Position numbers and translations under genes: made by a program
Source: Erythrobasidium yunnanense
Taxonomy: Eukaryota > Basidiomycota > Cystobasidiomycetes > Erythrobasidiales > Erythrobasidiaceae
Length of the DNA stretch: 64,000 bases
Reading direction: 5' to 3'
NCBI GenBank assembly: GCA_001600175.1
Contig: BCJC01000006.1
Coordinates: 511,968 to 575,967 of the forward strand
Part shown: in pieces, positions 20,194 through 32,933 of the stretch
How the letters are laid out: each line of letters begins with the position of its first letter
Position numbering within the stretch: the stretch's first letter is position 1
Notes under the pieces: model-generated
Seen by the model: the letters and a program-made list of their open reading frames with translations, nothing else
The model's database searches: none
Told to the model about the DNA's origin: nothing

Positions 20194-23100
20194 CTAGTGC
20201 TGATCCAGTCTTTGACGTTCGATAGTGCTGTAAAGAATAAGGCGCCCTCAGTCTCAGCGCAGCTATCGAGAGTAGAGGGACGACAACTCACGACTTCTGT
20301 TTATGGTTCCTCGATACTCTCCAGTATTTCTCGAGGGTACCGTTCGCGCCCAGTGCAGTCAAGAAATCTTCATCGTGCGTAATGACAACCAATTGGAAGT
20401 TGCTCTGCGCCTTTCTTTCCTGGATGATGTCAGCTAGCGCGCTAGCTAAAGCTGAGATGTTGTCTTTGTCCAAGTTTGTAGTTGGCTCGTCTAACGCGAG
20501 AATACCACAGTTCGTCCCAAAGGACTCGGCTAGAGCTAGGCGGATGATGATGCTTGCAAGGACTTTTTGACCAGCACTGCAGCGCCCTCGCATGTCCATC
20601 TCGACCTGATCTTTGACCATGACGACCTGAAACCAAATGTAAGTCAGCATTTCGTTATCCCCAGCTCCAAGCCATGCTGTCCAAACGCACTCGGTAGTTG
20701 TATGATCTGTTTCCGACTTTTACGGCACCATCGCTATCAGACTTGATCATGATAGTATCGATATCTGTTCCTTGATAGCACTTGTTCCAGAGTCCTTGAG
20801 CTGTATCGTTGATCTCCATCATTTTGTGACTGTGATAGGCCATAATGGCTTTATCAAGTGCTTTGCCGTATTTATCGAGATCTTGAATGGCAAACTCGGT
20901 GGTCTAGAATAGCATCTAGATTAGAATGCGTCGCTTGCGAGGTCGTGAGTAAACAAGCGCTCGCCTTGACTTTGATGAGCTGCTCGGTGTACAGCCTTCG
21001 GATGTCGTTGTACTCCGACTCCAGCTCAGCAACACGCTCCGCCAGATTCGATTCGCACATTGCCAACTCGCCGCTTACTTTGGCGTGCTAGGACGACAAT
21101 AAACGCTCAGCTTCGCAACGTTTCACCAGTATTGCGCCCAGACATACTTTCGCTTGCAGCTCGGTCAGCTTCTTCCGGCTTGCCTCGTACTCTGTATCGA
21201 ATTGTCTTTTCGCCTTGTTCGCTCCTTCTAGATCTTCTTCCGCGATCAATCTGTCATACTCCTTCACTTCTTCCTTCATCTTCCTGTATCTAATGTTATC
21301 GTCGACGTTTCTTTCCAGCGCTTTGCTGTTGTTCTCCTCTCTCTCGATCTGAGCAATCGAGGCATTCAATTCTCGTTGGCGATCCTCAATACCTCTGTAC
21401 TCAGCATCCAGCTGCTTAATCTGTGCCTCGCAGTTCTTGAGTTTGCCCTTTGCATCGGATTTCTTGGCTCGATTGACAGCTTCGACTACCGTCGAAAGGT
21501 CACTATAGCCTTGTTTGAGAGCATCATAGCTGCTTCGTGCCTCTATCTCCTTTTCTTTGTTCTTCTCCGATAGCTCTCGCAGCTCTTTTCGTAAACGAAG
21601 TAATGCAGGTTCGCTCTCTTTGATCTGTTTGTCGGCCGCTTCGAGCTTGTTCTGAAGGTTGGTCTTTTCTGTCTCGTTCTCTGCCTTCTGACGCTGAGCT
21701 ACAGCTCGCGCATCGACTTTGGCCTGAGCATCGGCAAGTCGAAGTTGTGCGCGAGATATGTCTTGTTCGGTCACACGAAGGCTTCGCTCGAGATTTCGTT
21801 GCTCTTGCTGAGCTGATTCCACGTTTTGTTTGAGCTCCGTGCTGGAAGATAGATAGATGCAGATCAGCTCTTGTACCTCGCGAGGCTTTCGCAGATTCAA
21901 TAGCTTACAGCTGACCCGAGATCTGACGGATCTCTGCTTGAACATCATCTGCAGTTCTGGCAGAGCCAGTGCTTTCAAGCTGTCTCTCCAGGTTCTTCGC
22001 CTCTCTAGCACTGTCCGCAGCATCCGACAACAATCGGTTGATATCTGTCGCGACTAGCTTTAAGGACTCGAGTTCTCGCAGAGATGACTTGAGTATGTTG
22101 ACCTTAGTAGAAGCTTCCTCGGCGTTGTTGATGGCGTTCTTGTGTCGAGCTGTGGCTCTCTCAAGATCCGCCTCGTATCTAGGGATGTCGATCTCTCGTA
22201 GCTTCTTGGCGCTACCAGCAAGTGGTTCAACTGCTTTGAGACTGTTCAGGATGTTCTGCCACTCTTTTAGCTCAACTTTCGCTTCCTCGATCGCTTTGGG
22301 GCTTGAGGCCATCTGCTTCTTGATCTATAGACAAGCGCGCGTATTAGCCGCAGCATGCGACATGAAAAAGGAACCGCCTACGTAGGTTTCGAAGCTTGGC
22401 ATCTCTTCCTGAGAGAGTCCACGGGAACAGGCGATGCACAGATCCTTCTTGTGGGCGATATCAAGCACTCTCTGATAAAAGGTACGCGCTGCTCCTAGTT
22501 GCTCGATAGTTCTGAGAAACAAAGAGATCAATCAGATGTTTGCCTTCGTCTGTCTTGAGGGTGCGCTCACGAATGACGCGCTTGGATCTCGCTCTCGGCT
22601 TCTTCCAAAGCTTTCTCGAGGTCTTGACCTTCCGTCTCCTCCAGAATTTTTGCCTCGGATTCTACAGCCGGCACGTCAGGACTAAGTATGATGCGAAGCA
22701 ACGAAGGATCTTACCTTTGACTTCTTTCTCAGCAGCGGCCTTCTGCTGCTTCAATAGCGAAACGCTGCTTTCAATCTGTGTAAGATCCTTTTGAGCGGAA
22801 AGAGAGGCTTTCTCGGCTCTAGCAACTTCGCCAGATAGCTGCCTATACATCAACATGTCAACCCGGCGTATTGCATGATGCTGAAGTGACTGCTCACTGA
22901 TACTGAAGCTTCACATTCTCGAGCATCTTCTCTTTGTCAAGGTCCTGCCCGATGCGCTGCTTGTACAGCTCAGCGTGCGAGTCGGTCCTGTAAGACGGTA
23001 CAGTCAGCGCCGAAGCTCAGACGGACGTCATCAACAGCATACAAGCTCTTTATCTGCTCTTCCTTCTTAGTGACTTCGGACCTCTTGATTGCAAGTTTGG

Positions 23101-25146
23101 CTCTGGTGTCTGCTTGCCTGTTGAGGCTGCCCAGCTCGCCGTGTAGACCATCTCGCTTGTTCTCGAGCTCTCGAACCTCCTTGTTCATGTTTCGGATTTT
23201 GTTGTCTGCATCAAGCTTGCGCTTCTCCTCATTGATAGACTGCTGCTTAGCTTCGCCTTCCTGGATAGTCTGCTTGCAGGATAAAACGTCGCTTTCTGCG
23301 CTACGTGCATTGTCGATCTGAAGAGTGAGCTCGTCGATCTGCATATTTATGCGCTCTTGCTGGCTCCTGATGCCTTTCCTGACTGTTTGGTGAGACAGCT
23401 GTTCTGCCTCGACAGAGCCGATCGCAGCTCGTTTGTCGTCTTCTGCTTTTCTTGCTGTCTCCTGCTCCAACATGTTAGCTTCACAGCACTCTCTATTCAG
23501 CAAGCAAGGCGACCTACTCTTTGTTCGATGAGGACAGCCCTCTTTTTCTCGACTTCTTCGTGTAAACGCATTCCGAAATCTTGGATCTGATCCTCTTCTA
23601 GAGGGTTGATGTCGAAGCCGCGAATGTCGTGTATAGATGCTAGCGAGGTGACTTTGCTCTGTCTGTCATCTAAAGCACGCTCGTATTGCTGAGGAAGGAG
23701 ACGCGCGTCAGCCAGTCTAACTTAAACAAGGCTCACAGTACTTACAGTCATTTGCGCATGCAAAGTACCCTTCTCAGTCTGAGCTTTTCCTAGCTTCTTG
23801 CCGACAGCGTACTTCTCTTCTTCTACGGCGTCCACATCGACCCTGAAAGCTTGCTTTCTGGCGGCCTTCGCTTGAGCCTCTCTTGCGAAGTTATCGCGTT
23901 GGTGAACAAGCTGTTCCAATGTGCCGGTCAACTCATTGATGACTTTACGCATCTCAGAAATGTTGCTGATAGTATTTTCCTTCTTGTTCTGCAGATCTTG
24001 TACTTTGCTTAGAATTCGGTTGTGTTCGACAGCTAGCTCATAGAACCTCTTGTTGTGAGCAGTGACGCCCTTGATCTGCTCATCCAGAGTCTCGGTATCC
24101 GCTGTCTTGGAAGCGATGTCTCGTTCGAGCTTCGAGATCAGACCCTCGACCTTGACAGCTCTGTCACGGTCAGTCTTCAGGGACGTCAATTTCTCCTTGT
24201 CTACTTTCACTTCTACGCCCTTGTCTTTCTTGATCGCTTTGATCTGGTCCAGAGCTTTGGTATACTTCGTAGCCTCAAATATATCGTCAAACTTCTTCTT
24301 GAGCACAGAAGGCTCGGATAGAGGCCAATTGGATTCTTCCTGATGGCAGAAGATAACGTTCTCCAGGATGGACTTGCTGACTCCCAGCTGGCGTGGTACC
24401 TCCTCATCGAGATCCGAGCAGCGCGTTGACAAGGAGCGTCTCTGAGTACGAAAGCCAAGTTAACAAAGGACACACTGATCATGTATAGCATACTGTTGGC
24501 CTAACCTTCGTATTGTCGTCCTCCTTGTCAGTATAGGAGATGGTCCCCTCGAGCGTCTTCATAGAAAGGTTTGTCTTCTTCTTGGTCACTTGTAGCCTTC
24601 GATTCACCGTCATTCTGCTGTTGTTTGTATTCGTGAAGCGGAGCTTGACTTCGGCTTTGACTTCTGTCTCGCCGGCCATCTGAATATACGCGTTAAAAGG
24701 CGGCCTTTCTACGCAGACTAGCTTGCAGACTAACATTGGGATCGTGTATGAAGGCTCCACCCTTAGTGTTGGGCGGCATATCGCCTGTGGTGATGTACTT
24801 GAGGCACTCGATGATGGTCTGGCATAGCATTCGCGGCTTGAGCATGGCTCTCACGGCTCAGAGACGCAGTATAGATGGACGAACCGTCTTGCCAGAGCCA
24901 TTGTGCCCGACTATGACGGTCAAAGGATGAAAGAACTGGATGACATTGATCTCGTTATTGTCGAAGGCGCTGGAAATCGCCGCGCAAACCGCATCAGCAG
25001 CTGTTCGTTAGCAGTATCATCAGTAAGCATTGCTATCAGCGCACCGGATCCCTCGAATTCCTGAATCAAGTTATCATGCGCGTCAGTTTTTGGCGATGTT
25101 TCCCAGCGCGATGCTGCAGCCTACCGAGCTTGTCGAGCGAGCTCAT
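20194..25146 (-). CDS. RAD50: DNA double-strand break repair ATPase Rad50
   Basis: SMC-like ATPase of the Mre11-Rad50-Nbs1 complex, which tethers DNA ends and activates checkpoint signalling (family knowledge). The N-terminus is built from small exons: [13 protein letters not shown], then [20 protein letters not shown] and Walker A GHNGSGKT (about 24885-24907). Further on come the Q-loop-like [17 protein letters not shown] and very long coiled coils. The zinc hook CxxC is CIAC at 22427-22438 ([12 protein letters not shown]). The C-terminal lobe has the ABC signature [20 protein letters not shown] and Walker B/D-loop [12 protein letters not shown], then [14 protein letters not shown]. The last short exon ends at 20194 ([10 protein letters not shown]). 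Many introns; all key catalytic motifs are intact. Confidence 0.97.
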
Positions 25147-25382
25147 CGCGTCTGAACGCCTTGTTGGCTCTGTTCAGAGATATCGATGCTGTTGGGGTTG
25201 TGGGATATCGATGCAAAGGAAAGCGGTACTTTGAGGTCACGAGTAAATTACAAGCTGTAGGTCTACGAGTAGTGTGTACAGCGACATAACGAAAGTACTC
25301 ACTAAGGATGCAATAGTTTAGAAACAACAACGAAAGAAACGATGAAGAAGGAACTGAAAAGCGAACGAAAGAGATTGCACAA

Positions 25383-28300
25383 CTATTTTGCAAAGCGGGT
25401 GTGTGTTCCGGTTTTGGGGCTTGAAGGGACTCCGTTCGTAGCGGATCTTGAAGAATTCGACCGCTGATGAAACGTGTCGAGTATTTCATAGCCTTTGTCG
25501 GAAGTGTGTTTGAGGTCGCCGGCGAGGCCAGTCTTCGCAACGCTAGCTAGAAGAGATGCGGACGTTTCTCTATTCAACTTGCTGGCCTTTGAAGTACTGG
25601 CGGTTCTGCTAGATGCTGGTTTGGCGGTTTCTTCGTCCGAGTCGCCTATGTCGATCGGCTGGTCTTTGTTGCCGCCATTGGGCGTATGGAATGTTTGAGG
25701 GGAAGACGAGGACGCCGATGCGACAGGCGGAGCAGGAGAGGTTGAATGCTTGCGAACTTTTGTAGGTGGGTCCGCGAAGGTATAAAGATTAGGAGGGGGA
25801 GGTGGAGGAGATTCTTGACGAGAGCGCTTTCTGAATGGTGCTTGGATTAGGGTATCTATGTCATCATGTGGATCTACAGATGCAGGTCTGGGCCTCTTCT
25901 GCTCCTTCCTGTTGTTGGGTGACTTGCCGGACCTTGTTTCCATATCATGCTCGGCCACAACCGCTCGCAACTTGGAAGCGGAATTGTCAGGTTGCGAGGC
26001 GCTGTTTGCGCGTAATAAGCACAATATGCCGGCTCCCGCTTCCGATGAAGATGAGGATTGCGTGCGAGACCGAGATTGTCCTTCTGGCGATATGACTTTG
26101 TAGGGAAATGCGCTCGAATTCGCATCAGTCATTGCCGAGACCTCGTTCTCGTCCTCGCTCGTGGAGCTTGAAGAGTCGCCTGAGGTACTTGTCGATGTAG
26201 AGTGAGTAGTCGCGGAGGTTTCGGCAGGAGGTGACGTTTCGCGCTTGCCATTGACAGCACGGTGCTGCGATGGCTTTCTGTCTATAGATTGACTCGGTCG
26301 CACACCCTCTGCCTTCGTTTCCTCCTCCTCTTCCTCCTCCTCCTCCTCGTCAACGCCCTCGCTTCCGCTAGGCTCGGTGTCTAGGCTCATACGTTCGGTC
26401 TCATGATTCAGAGGACCCATTATCGATTCATTAGCTGGATCAATATCCATGGCCGTCTCGGATGCTGGGATTGGGGCTGGCGAGGATTCCAGCTCATCTG
26501 CCTCATCATCGAGATCTATGCTCGGAGCTGCAGGGGCAGCCTTGACAGGCGAAACCGATCTTCGTGGTTTGGTTTTCGCTGTCTGCTGGGAGAGGGAAGG
26601 CTTTGAGGCATCCGGCCACTTCGGGACCTCAACGACTATGTTAGAGGTATCGATTTTGGGCAGGGGTGCCGTTGGTGTGCGTTGCCGACTCTGCGCCAGA
26701 CTAGGAAGTCTGATATCAGGTCCGTGATCGCTCTCACTGCCTGAGCTTGCCGACTGTTCTATCACTTTCGGCTTCGTCTTCCTTTTATTCTTGACCGGAC
26801 TCGGAGTTTTGGCCTTTTCGACGATCTCTACATCTGAGTCACCTCCTTCCTCTTCCGAGGTTGACGGCATACCATCTGCAGCTGTGCTACCTTCACCCTC
26901 CGTCCCTGCTTGCCCTTGCGCAGCCTGGAGTCTGGCTTGCCGCCTGGCTTTCTTCTCTTCCATGTGTGCTTCTCGCCTCGCTAGCCACAGTTGATGCAAC
27001 TGTCGGATGTTATTGGCCAAAGTTTTGCGCCTGACCATAGCTTCTTCGCGTGCCCATAGTTCATTGATCGTCTCCTCTGTTTGCAATGCGCCCTTGGGCT
27101 TTGGATACCTTGCAGAGGCGGGGACAATCTTCTTGGTAAGATAGGGAACGATTTCTTCGCGACTCTCAAGCAATTTCTCGGTGAAGTGCATCACGTAGAG
27201 ACCACAATCGGAGAAGTTGTGTTGCTCTGAGCAACTCCCATTGATAGCTTCAACGTTGGAGTTGCCCACGTAGACATGGTCTTCGTCTGCAGCCTTGCCC
27301 TTGTCAACAGCTTCTCGTTTAAGGTATGCCCTGAGCTTGTCGTGAACGGCTTTGTGCTTGCCTCCGAGAGAGTCCAAGGTGATAATGTAGCACCTGCATA
27401 TGGCAATATTAGAAGTATTCTTAGGCAGAACAGCGACCTTACATGTCATTTTCGTCGGCCGCAGCCTGAGTAATTGTGCCGACAGACGCTGCAGTGTCGG
27501 CAACGGTGCTTTTGGCGACATTGACTTCGGGAGCCTCGCGTTCCTTCTGTGGGTTTGCGTCTTGGTCCGTAGTCATGACTTCGTCTGGCGAGGGCCCAGC
27601 CTTCGTTGAGTGTTCTTCGGCTGTATCTGATTTCGCCTCAATAGCTGAGTCTGGCTCATCGAGATCCATTTTTGCGTTGTCGAGACCTTTGGGTGCGTCG
27701 CTCTCGCCGTCCCCGTCCGTGCGGCCCTTGGCAAAATAAGGAGAGGTTACGCGCGTAGATTGCTTGTCAGAAGTCAGACCTGCTTTGAGACTTGCTGACG
27801 GCTCGACGGTGAGGTCCGTGTCCTGATCTAATGATTGAGGAGGCTGCCGTAACACAGCTCCAGGGTTGATAATGACGGCAAGATACCAATGAAAGCTATG
27901 CACGACTTCAGCAGAACGCTCCGATGCACAGTCTTGGACTTACTTTTCATTGATTGGCATGAATATGTACTTCTTGGAAAAGAGGTCAAACTTGGCAGTC
28001 CATTTGCGAACAGTACTGTAAGCGTCTACAGGCGTTTTGTTCCTGGCACAATACTGTCAATCAGCATTCCAGACTAGCGTCATCCGATACTCACTTGTCT
28101 TTCGAAACCGACTTCGCAGACAGTTTCTTGTAGAAGAACGAGCTGAATATGTGAATCTGATTCGCAAGCTCTTTTTCGGCCGCGTTGTCGTTATCAGCCA
28201 GTTTCTCCCACACTTGCCTTTACATGCGACAATCAGCATAAGCGTGATCCGGGCTGACGATATACGCACTTCATGCCAAACTCTACAAGAGTGTCATTGA

Positions 28301-31080
28301 GGTATTCGTCCGGCTGAAGTCGATCGAAATCGCCCCTGGTGATGGATATGGAACCTGAGCCTTCAGGCGGATAAACAAGAATGCTGATAGACTCGACAGC
28401 GTCAGTGACATAAAATACTCGATGTCACAACAAGTACTTACACCTCATCATCAGGGCCTTCTCCGATGGAATGCCACTTTTCTCTGGGTTTGACTATCGG
28501 CGCTGAGGTGCTACGCCTGTCATTCCCATCGCCTTGCTGTCGTGTGGTCCGCGATGTGCCGTCGCTCGTTGCTTTAGCGGTGGACCTGAATGTAGCATCG
28601 TCCTTCGATTTGGGACCGCGGGCAGGTTTGCTTTCGTAGAAATCGTTATCATCAATCGCTGTATCGCCCTGTTGCTGCCTTCTCTTGCCGGTTCGTGATG
28701 CTGCCACAGTGACAGACTCCAGATCGTCCCCATTCCGCTCGCTATGGGGAACTTTCAGTTGGTCGATTCGACCGGCTTGAAATTCGGACTCACCTATCGT
28801 GCCGTAGAGCACCTATGCTAGGTCGCGCCCGTGGTCGAGTAGAAGTGGGCCGAGTCGGTGGGTCTCCGCTTGCCTCGCGACTTGCGTCTTTTTTGCCTGC
28901 TCTGGTCTGTCTCACCGGCACGGGCCTAACATCATCGTCACTGCTGACGGCCTCAAGCGTCTTGTCTTCCTCGTCCGAAAGTTCGACATATGTGTCGGCT
29001 TTCTTCTTGACGGGCTTGTCAGGCTGTTTCGGCTTCGGAGCAGCTCGTTCGGCCATGGGATTGCTTTTGTTCGCGATAGCAGCGGCTCGGCGAGCCTCTG
29101 CTGCTCTACCTGCTGCCGTCAGATCCTGAGTACTGATCTGGGAAGCGAAGCTCGATTTGGCTGGTCCACTCAAATTCAAGCGCTGTAGAAGTGCATCCTG
29201 TTGCGATTTAAAGGCTTCCCATCTGGCAGACGCTTTTGTCAATGGCACGAACAGACTCTGAGCGGTAGGTCTTACGTGATGAACTGGTTGTGAGGTCTGT
29301 CACCTTTGGCCCGGGGTTTCATTGCTTCAAAGAGCTGGCTGTATCCCTTATCATCCCAATCTCCGGCAGCCTTGTCGAACTCCAGGTAAAAACGTGTCTC
29401 TATGATACAAGCATAGTCAGCGCGGGCTACGGGAGTCGAAGTACCCGAATCGCCATCTCACCTTCATCCGTGCCCAGAAGCTTCAGAATTTTAGCATCGT
29501 CTATCGATAAGACAGCAAATGCAACCTTGTCGTGCTTGAGCACAGCAGAACTACTTCTACTAAGTTGGACGCTGTAGACCTCTTCTCGACCAAAGTGTAC
29601 GACTCTGGCTTTGTTGTGTGTCTCTAGACATAACCGGTCGCCATTGATAACAAGTCGCGCATTTTTTTCTGAGCCCAGCTCAGACGCTAATAGCTTGATT
29701 GGCAGATGACGAATGAGCTGATTGTTCTTATTGGCCTTAGGTAGAGCTCCCATCTGACTCGATTCGGCAGGTTTGGCTTGCATTTTCGAAACGATACCTT
29801 GTTTGCCGCGATTCCCCGCGGGTATACCTATTTCGTCTTCCTCCTCCGTCGCGCCATGAGCTGGACTTGAATGCGTCTGATTCCTATTGGCTTGCGACCG
29901 TTCCAGCTGACTTTTGGCGTTTTTGACGGCGCCCTGCTTGATGACCTTCGAAGCTGAGTTGTGTAGCTTGGTCTTGGACGTAGAGGCCTGAACAAAATCA
30001 TCGTCTGCATTCTCGATGTCGTCTTCATCATCGGAGTCGCCGATCTCGATTGTTGAGGCCTTCCCTTTGCCCTTATCCACGCCATTTGATACTCCTTTGA
30101 TCTTTCTGGGCTCTTTCCCTATCCCATAGCTGGCACTCGACACCCGAATATTAGCATTGCCCGACGGAGGCTTTCGTGTAGAGGACGAGTGAACCATGGC
30201 TGGTTGGTCATTGTCACGCTGCTGAGGAGGGGCTCTTCGACCAGGTACCGTATTAACAACGCCCAACGCCGCGCTTGCAGCTGCAACGGAGCCCGAATCA
30301 GCTTCGTATAGCGCATTCTAGATGCAGTACTCACCTTGGCGGGCGAAAGATGGCATGGCGCTCGAGTGCCTTGTACCGTTGGAATCAATCTGTGGATGCT
30401 GCCGCCGTGTAGACTGCTGCAGATTATTGCTCGTAGAGGATGTGCCGGATAGGCTATCGTGTCCTGCAAAGCTACCGTACGGATCGGTGGGCTTCTTTCT
30501 CGGCGGATCTGCTTTAGGCTGTCCATAAGTTTCAGGATCCTGTTCCGAGTGTGTGAGCAATGCAGTTCAAGCGATGGTCTGAGTCGACATCTACGCGTAC
30601 CACAGGATGCAACGGCCTGCAGGGCATCAGAGGAAGGATCAAATTAGCCGCCTGTACAGGAGATGACCATCAAAGCCTGCACATAATGGAATGCTCACAG
30701 GCCATGTTGGGGCTTTCGAGCGCCATCTTTGATAGTCGGCTTGTGTACTCTTGATCCTGGAAAGCTCATGCTGGCCTTCTTTCGCAGGCTAACCCTACGC
30801 CCTTCTTGTTGTGCAGGGGACGATCCAGTGAACTTGACTTCCTCTTCGCTGTCTTCAGTATTCTCCTTCGCGTCCTTGATAATGATCCCAGCAAAGCCAG
30901 CAATAGTTAGCTAAGCCGGCCAGCTCCAGATGATTCAGCTGTGCGCACAGAGTCCAATTCCACAGTCTGTAAACTGTCGCGCTTGGTCGGTTTATGCTTC
31001 ACTTTCGGCTTGACGGTAGTCCGCTTGTCCACGACAAAGGTCGATTGTCGAAGTGGTGATGGTGATGCGCCTGCTGCCAT
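25383..31080 (-). CDS. ULP2: Ulp2/SENP6-7-type SUMO protease
   Basis: Cysteine protease that trims poly-SUMO chains (family knowledge). The N-terminal half is disordered and basic, with a folded segment near 29430-29720 (HLPIKLLASELGSEKNARLV) and SUMO-interacting-motif-like runs (STIEIGDSDDEDD, YVELSDEED). The protease region starts ISITRGDFDRLQPDEYLNDT and continues IFSSFFYKKLS and KYIFMPINEK. The catalytic His is in SFHWYLAVIINP (codon 27889-27891), the Asp in YIITLDSLGGKH (27372-27374) and the Cys in EQHNFSDCGLYVMHF (27204-27206). An acidic, disordered insert of about 130 residues separates the His and Asp strands, as known for SENP6/7. The long C-terminal tail has more SIM-like motifs (SDVEIVEK, PIDIGDSDEE). 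All catalytic residues are present. It is transcribed in the same direction as RAD50, 236 bp upstream of it. Confidence 0.93.
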
Positions 31081-31298
31081 CTACTCAAGCAAAGCAGAAC
31101 AGACAGCAAAACAGAGCACCGTCTTGCGCGGTGTCAAGTGCCGCGAGCAGTCTTGAGCCTTTCAAGCATCGCTTGTAGAGGAAGCAAGAGCAGGCAAAGC
31201 GATGTAAAGACTAGAATATTGCACAAGTAAAGTGTGCTTATGATTGTCATGTATGTCATCTACTGTGTCTATACAAAAGAAGGCGGATCTAGCTGTGT

Positions 31299-32728
31299 CT
31301 ATAACTGAGTCGACTTGAAACGCGCTTCTGCTTGCGATATCGCTCTGCGCAAGTCGACCTGAGCACGATAGTTCTGACATCAGCATCCGCACATCCTTAG
31401 AAAGAAGTCTGACTCACGCCCGCCTGATCCGCCAGCTGGAAATCCTTGATGATATCGTCAACCATCTCCGGCGTCAGCTGTATCTGCGGCGAGCTTGCCG
31501 ACTTATCGGTACTTTGCGTAAGGCTACTCTGTCCTCTTTCTGAGGCTTTCTTGTAAAGCTCGTCTAGTAGAGGCGAAGGCTCGGGCTTCAGCTGGCCATG
31601 CGAGATCAGGCCTTTGAGGTACTGTGACGATTTCAAAGCACGCCAATGAGACCATGTCCGCCAGAGTACGTAGAAGAGAGGCTATACAGGGAAGGTAAGC
31701 GATGTACGGGAGGGTGACTCCGATACTTACGAAATTCGGGACGACCGGCAGAATGGCAAAGGGAAAAGTGAAGGCTAAGTCATGATAGATCAGCGATGTA
31801 CGAAGCACACGAAAGACATCACTTACGTATCAGGATCATGGACCGCTTCAGTAGGCTTTGATGATGTGGTTCCCGATGTTCAAGGAGGGAGGTTATAGTC
31901 GATAATGCCTTCTCTTCCGTCAGTATACTCGGCGGGAAGTACAGAGGTACCTGCGCATGACAAAGATCAGATACGGTTCCCTGTTATTCACTCGAGAAGC
32001 GCACTTTATCGCCTTCGGTGTTGTTTTCTGCTACTTTCGGCTTGCTCGAACGTGATAAAAGCTTCGGCGCCATGCTTGCGTCAAGCGCCTTCAGCAGCCA
32101 TTCCTCATACTCTATGCGGTCCCTGTAGAAGCTATCAGTCCATATGTACTGCGGAAATCCACTTGCGAGCATACATCAATCTCTCTCCCGTCATCTGCAA
32201 CAGACGTTTAAGCAGGGTCTCCCGCTCAACACAGATAAGACACGCACATATGTCTTGTACCGCCAGTTCTCCTTCTTGGCTTTCCCGAACTGTTCCCACT
32301 TCTCAGCAGCATAATCTGCGAGCAATGACCGGGACAGTCAGACGTGGTCAGAGGGTCAGGATGAAGGTGTATCATTCACTCGTTGCTCTTGATATGTATT
32401 GCGGAACCTTCTGACTGAACGTAGCGCCGTCTTCGATCCTATTGTCTGCTATTTCCTGTGTCTTCTTTGCAGCTTCGCCTGCTTCTCCAGCAATCCCCGA
32501 TTTCGAGTCGTCAAAGTCGTTTGTCCGTGCATCTGTAGTGGTGGTAGCAGTATTCTCTGGCTGTTTGCCCTTGCTTTCTCGCTGTTTCTTGTCGAGATGG
32601 GCGTAGAAATAGACGAGTTCGGGCTGTTTCGAGAGCGGGAGAGCCAGCAGTTTCAAGGGAACGTTACTGCCTCGTGTAGCCATTGTTTTCGACATTGTAG
32701 CTGCCGCTTTGCTCGCTGTTGAAGCCAT
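31299..32728 (-). CDS. Mitochondrial K+/H+ exchange-related protein (Mit_KHE1 family)
   Basis: Family members are linked to mitochondrial potassium/proton exchange in yeast; the molecular role is unclear. Start MASTASKAAATMSKTMATRG, then LLALPLSKQPELVYFYAHLD, EKWEQFGKAKKENWRYKTY, DRIEYEEWLLKALDASMAPK, VPLYFPPSILTEEKALSTIT and LLEHREPHHQSLLKRSMILI. A membrane-type segment follows (AFTFPFAILPVVPNF), then SHWRALKSSQYLKGLISHGQ and a C-terminal helix VDLRRAISQAEARFKSTQL. Six or so short introns. The in-frame ATG at 32770 would add 14 residues; 32728 is preferred because the extension reads poorly. It is divergent from RAD4 over 205 bp. Confidence 0.85.
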
Positions 32729-32933
32729 GATTTTGGGTACACAAGAAACAAGAGGAGTAGCCGACGTCAACTGGCGATTTCCACAGGTTTACTCTTGACT
32801 TTTCACTACTTTTCTCGACGTTATACCTCATTTCAAGACTCTGCGATCCATCTGAACCCTTTCCTGCTCCCGCGACTGCCCAGCAAGACCCTTTGCGAAC
32901 GCTGTATTCCCTGAGGTGTCTGCCTGAATCATT
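32729..32933. promoter_or_regulatory. Divergent promoter, KHE1-like / RAD4
   Basis: 205 bp between the two starts. It contains the same TTGACGTCG element (minus strand, about 32762-32770) seen in the PEX-like/RPN13 promoter. Confidence 0.4.

Noticed and set aside
25121-25540. 139-codon frame between RAD50 and the Ulp2-like gene
   Set aside because: It overlaps the RAD50 first exon and the Ulp2-like stop in another frame; a shadow.
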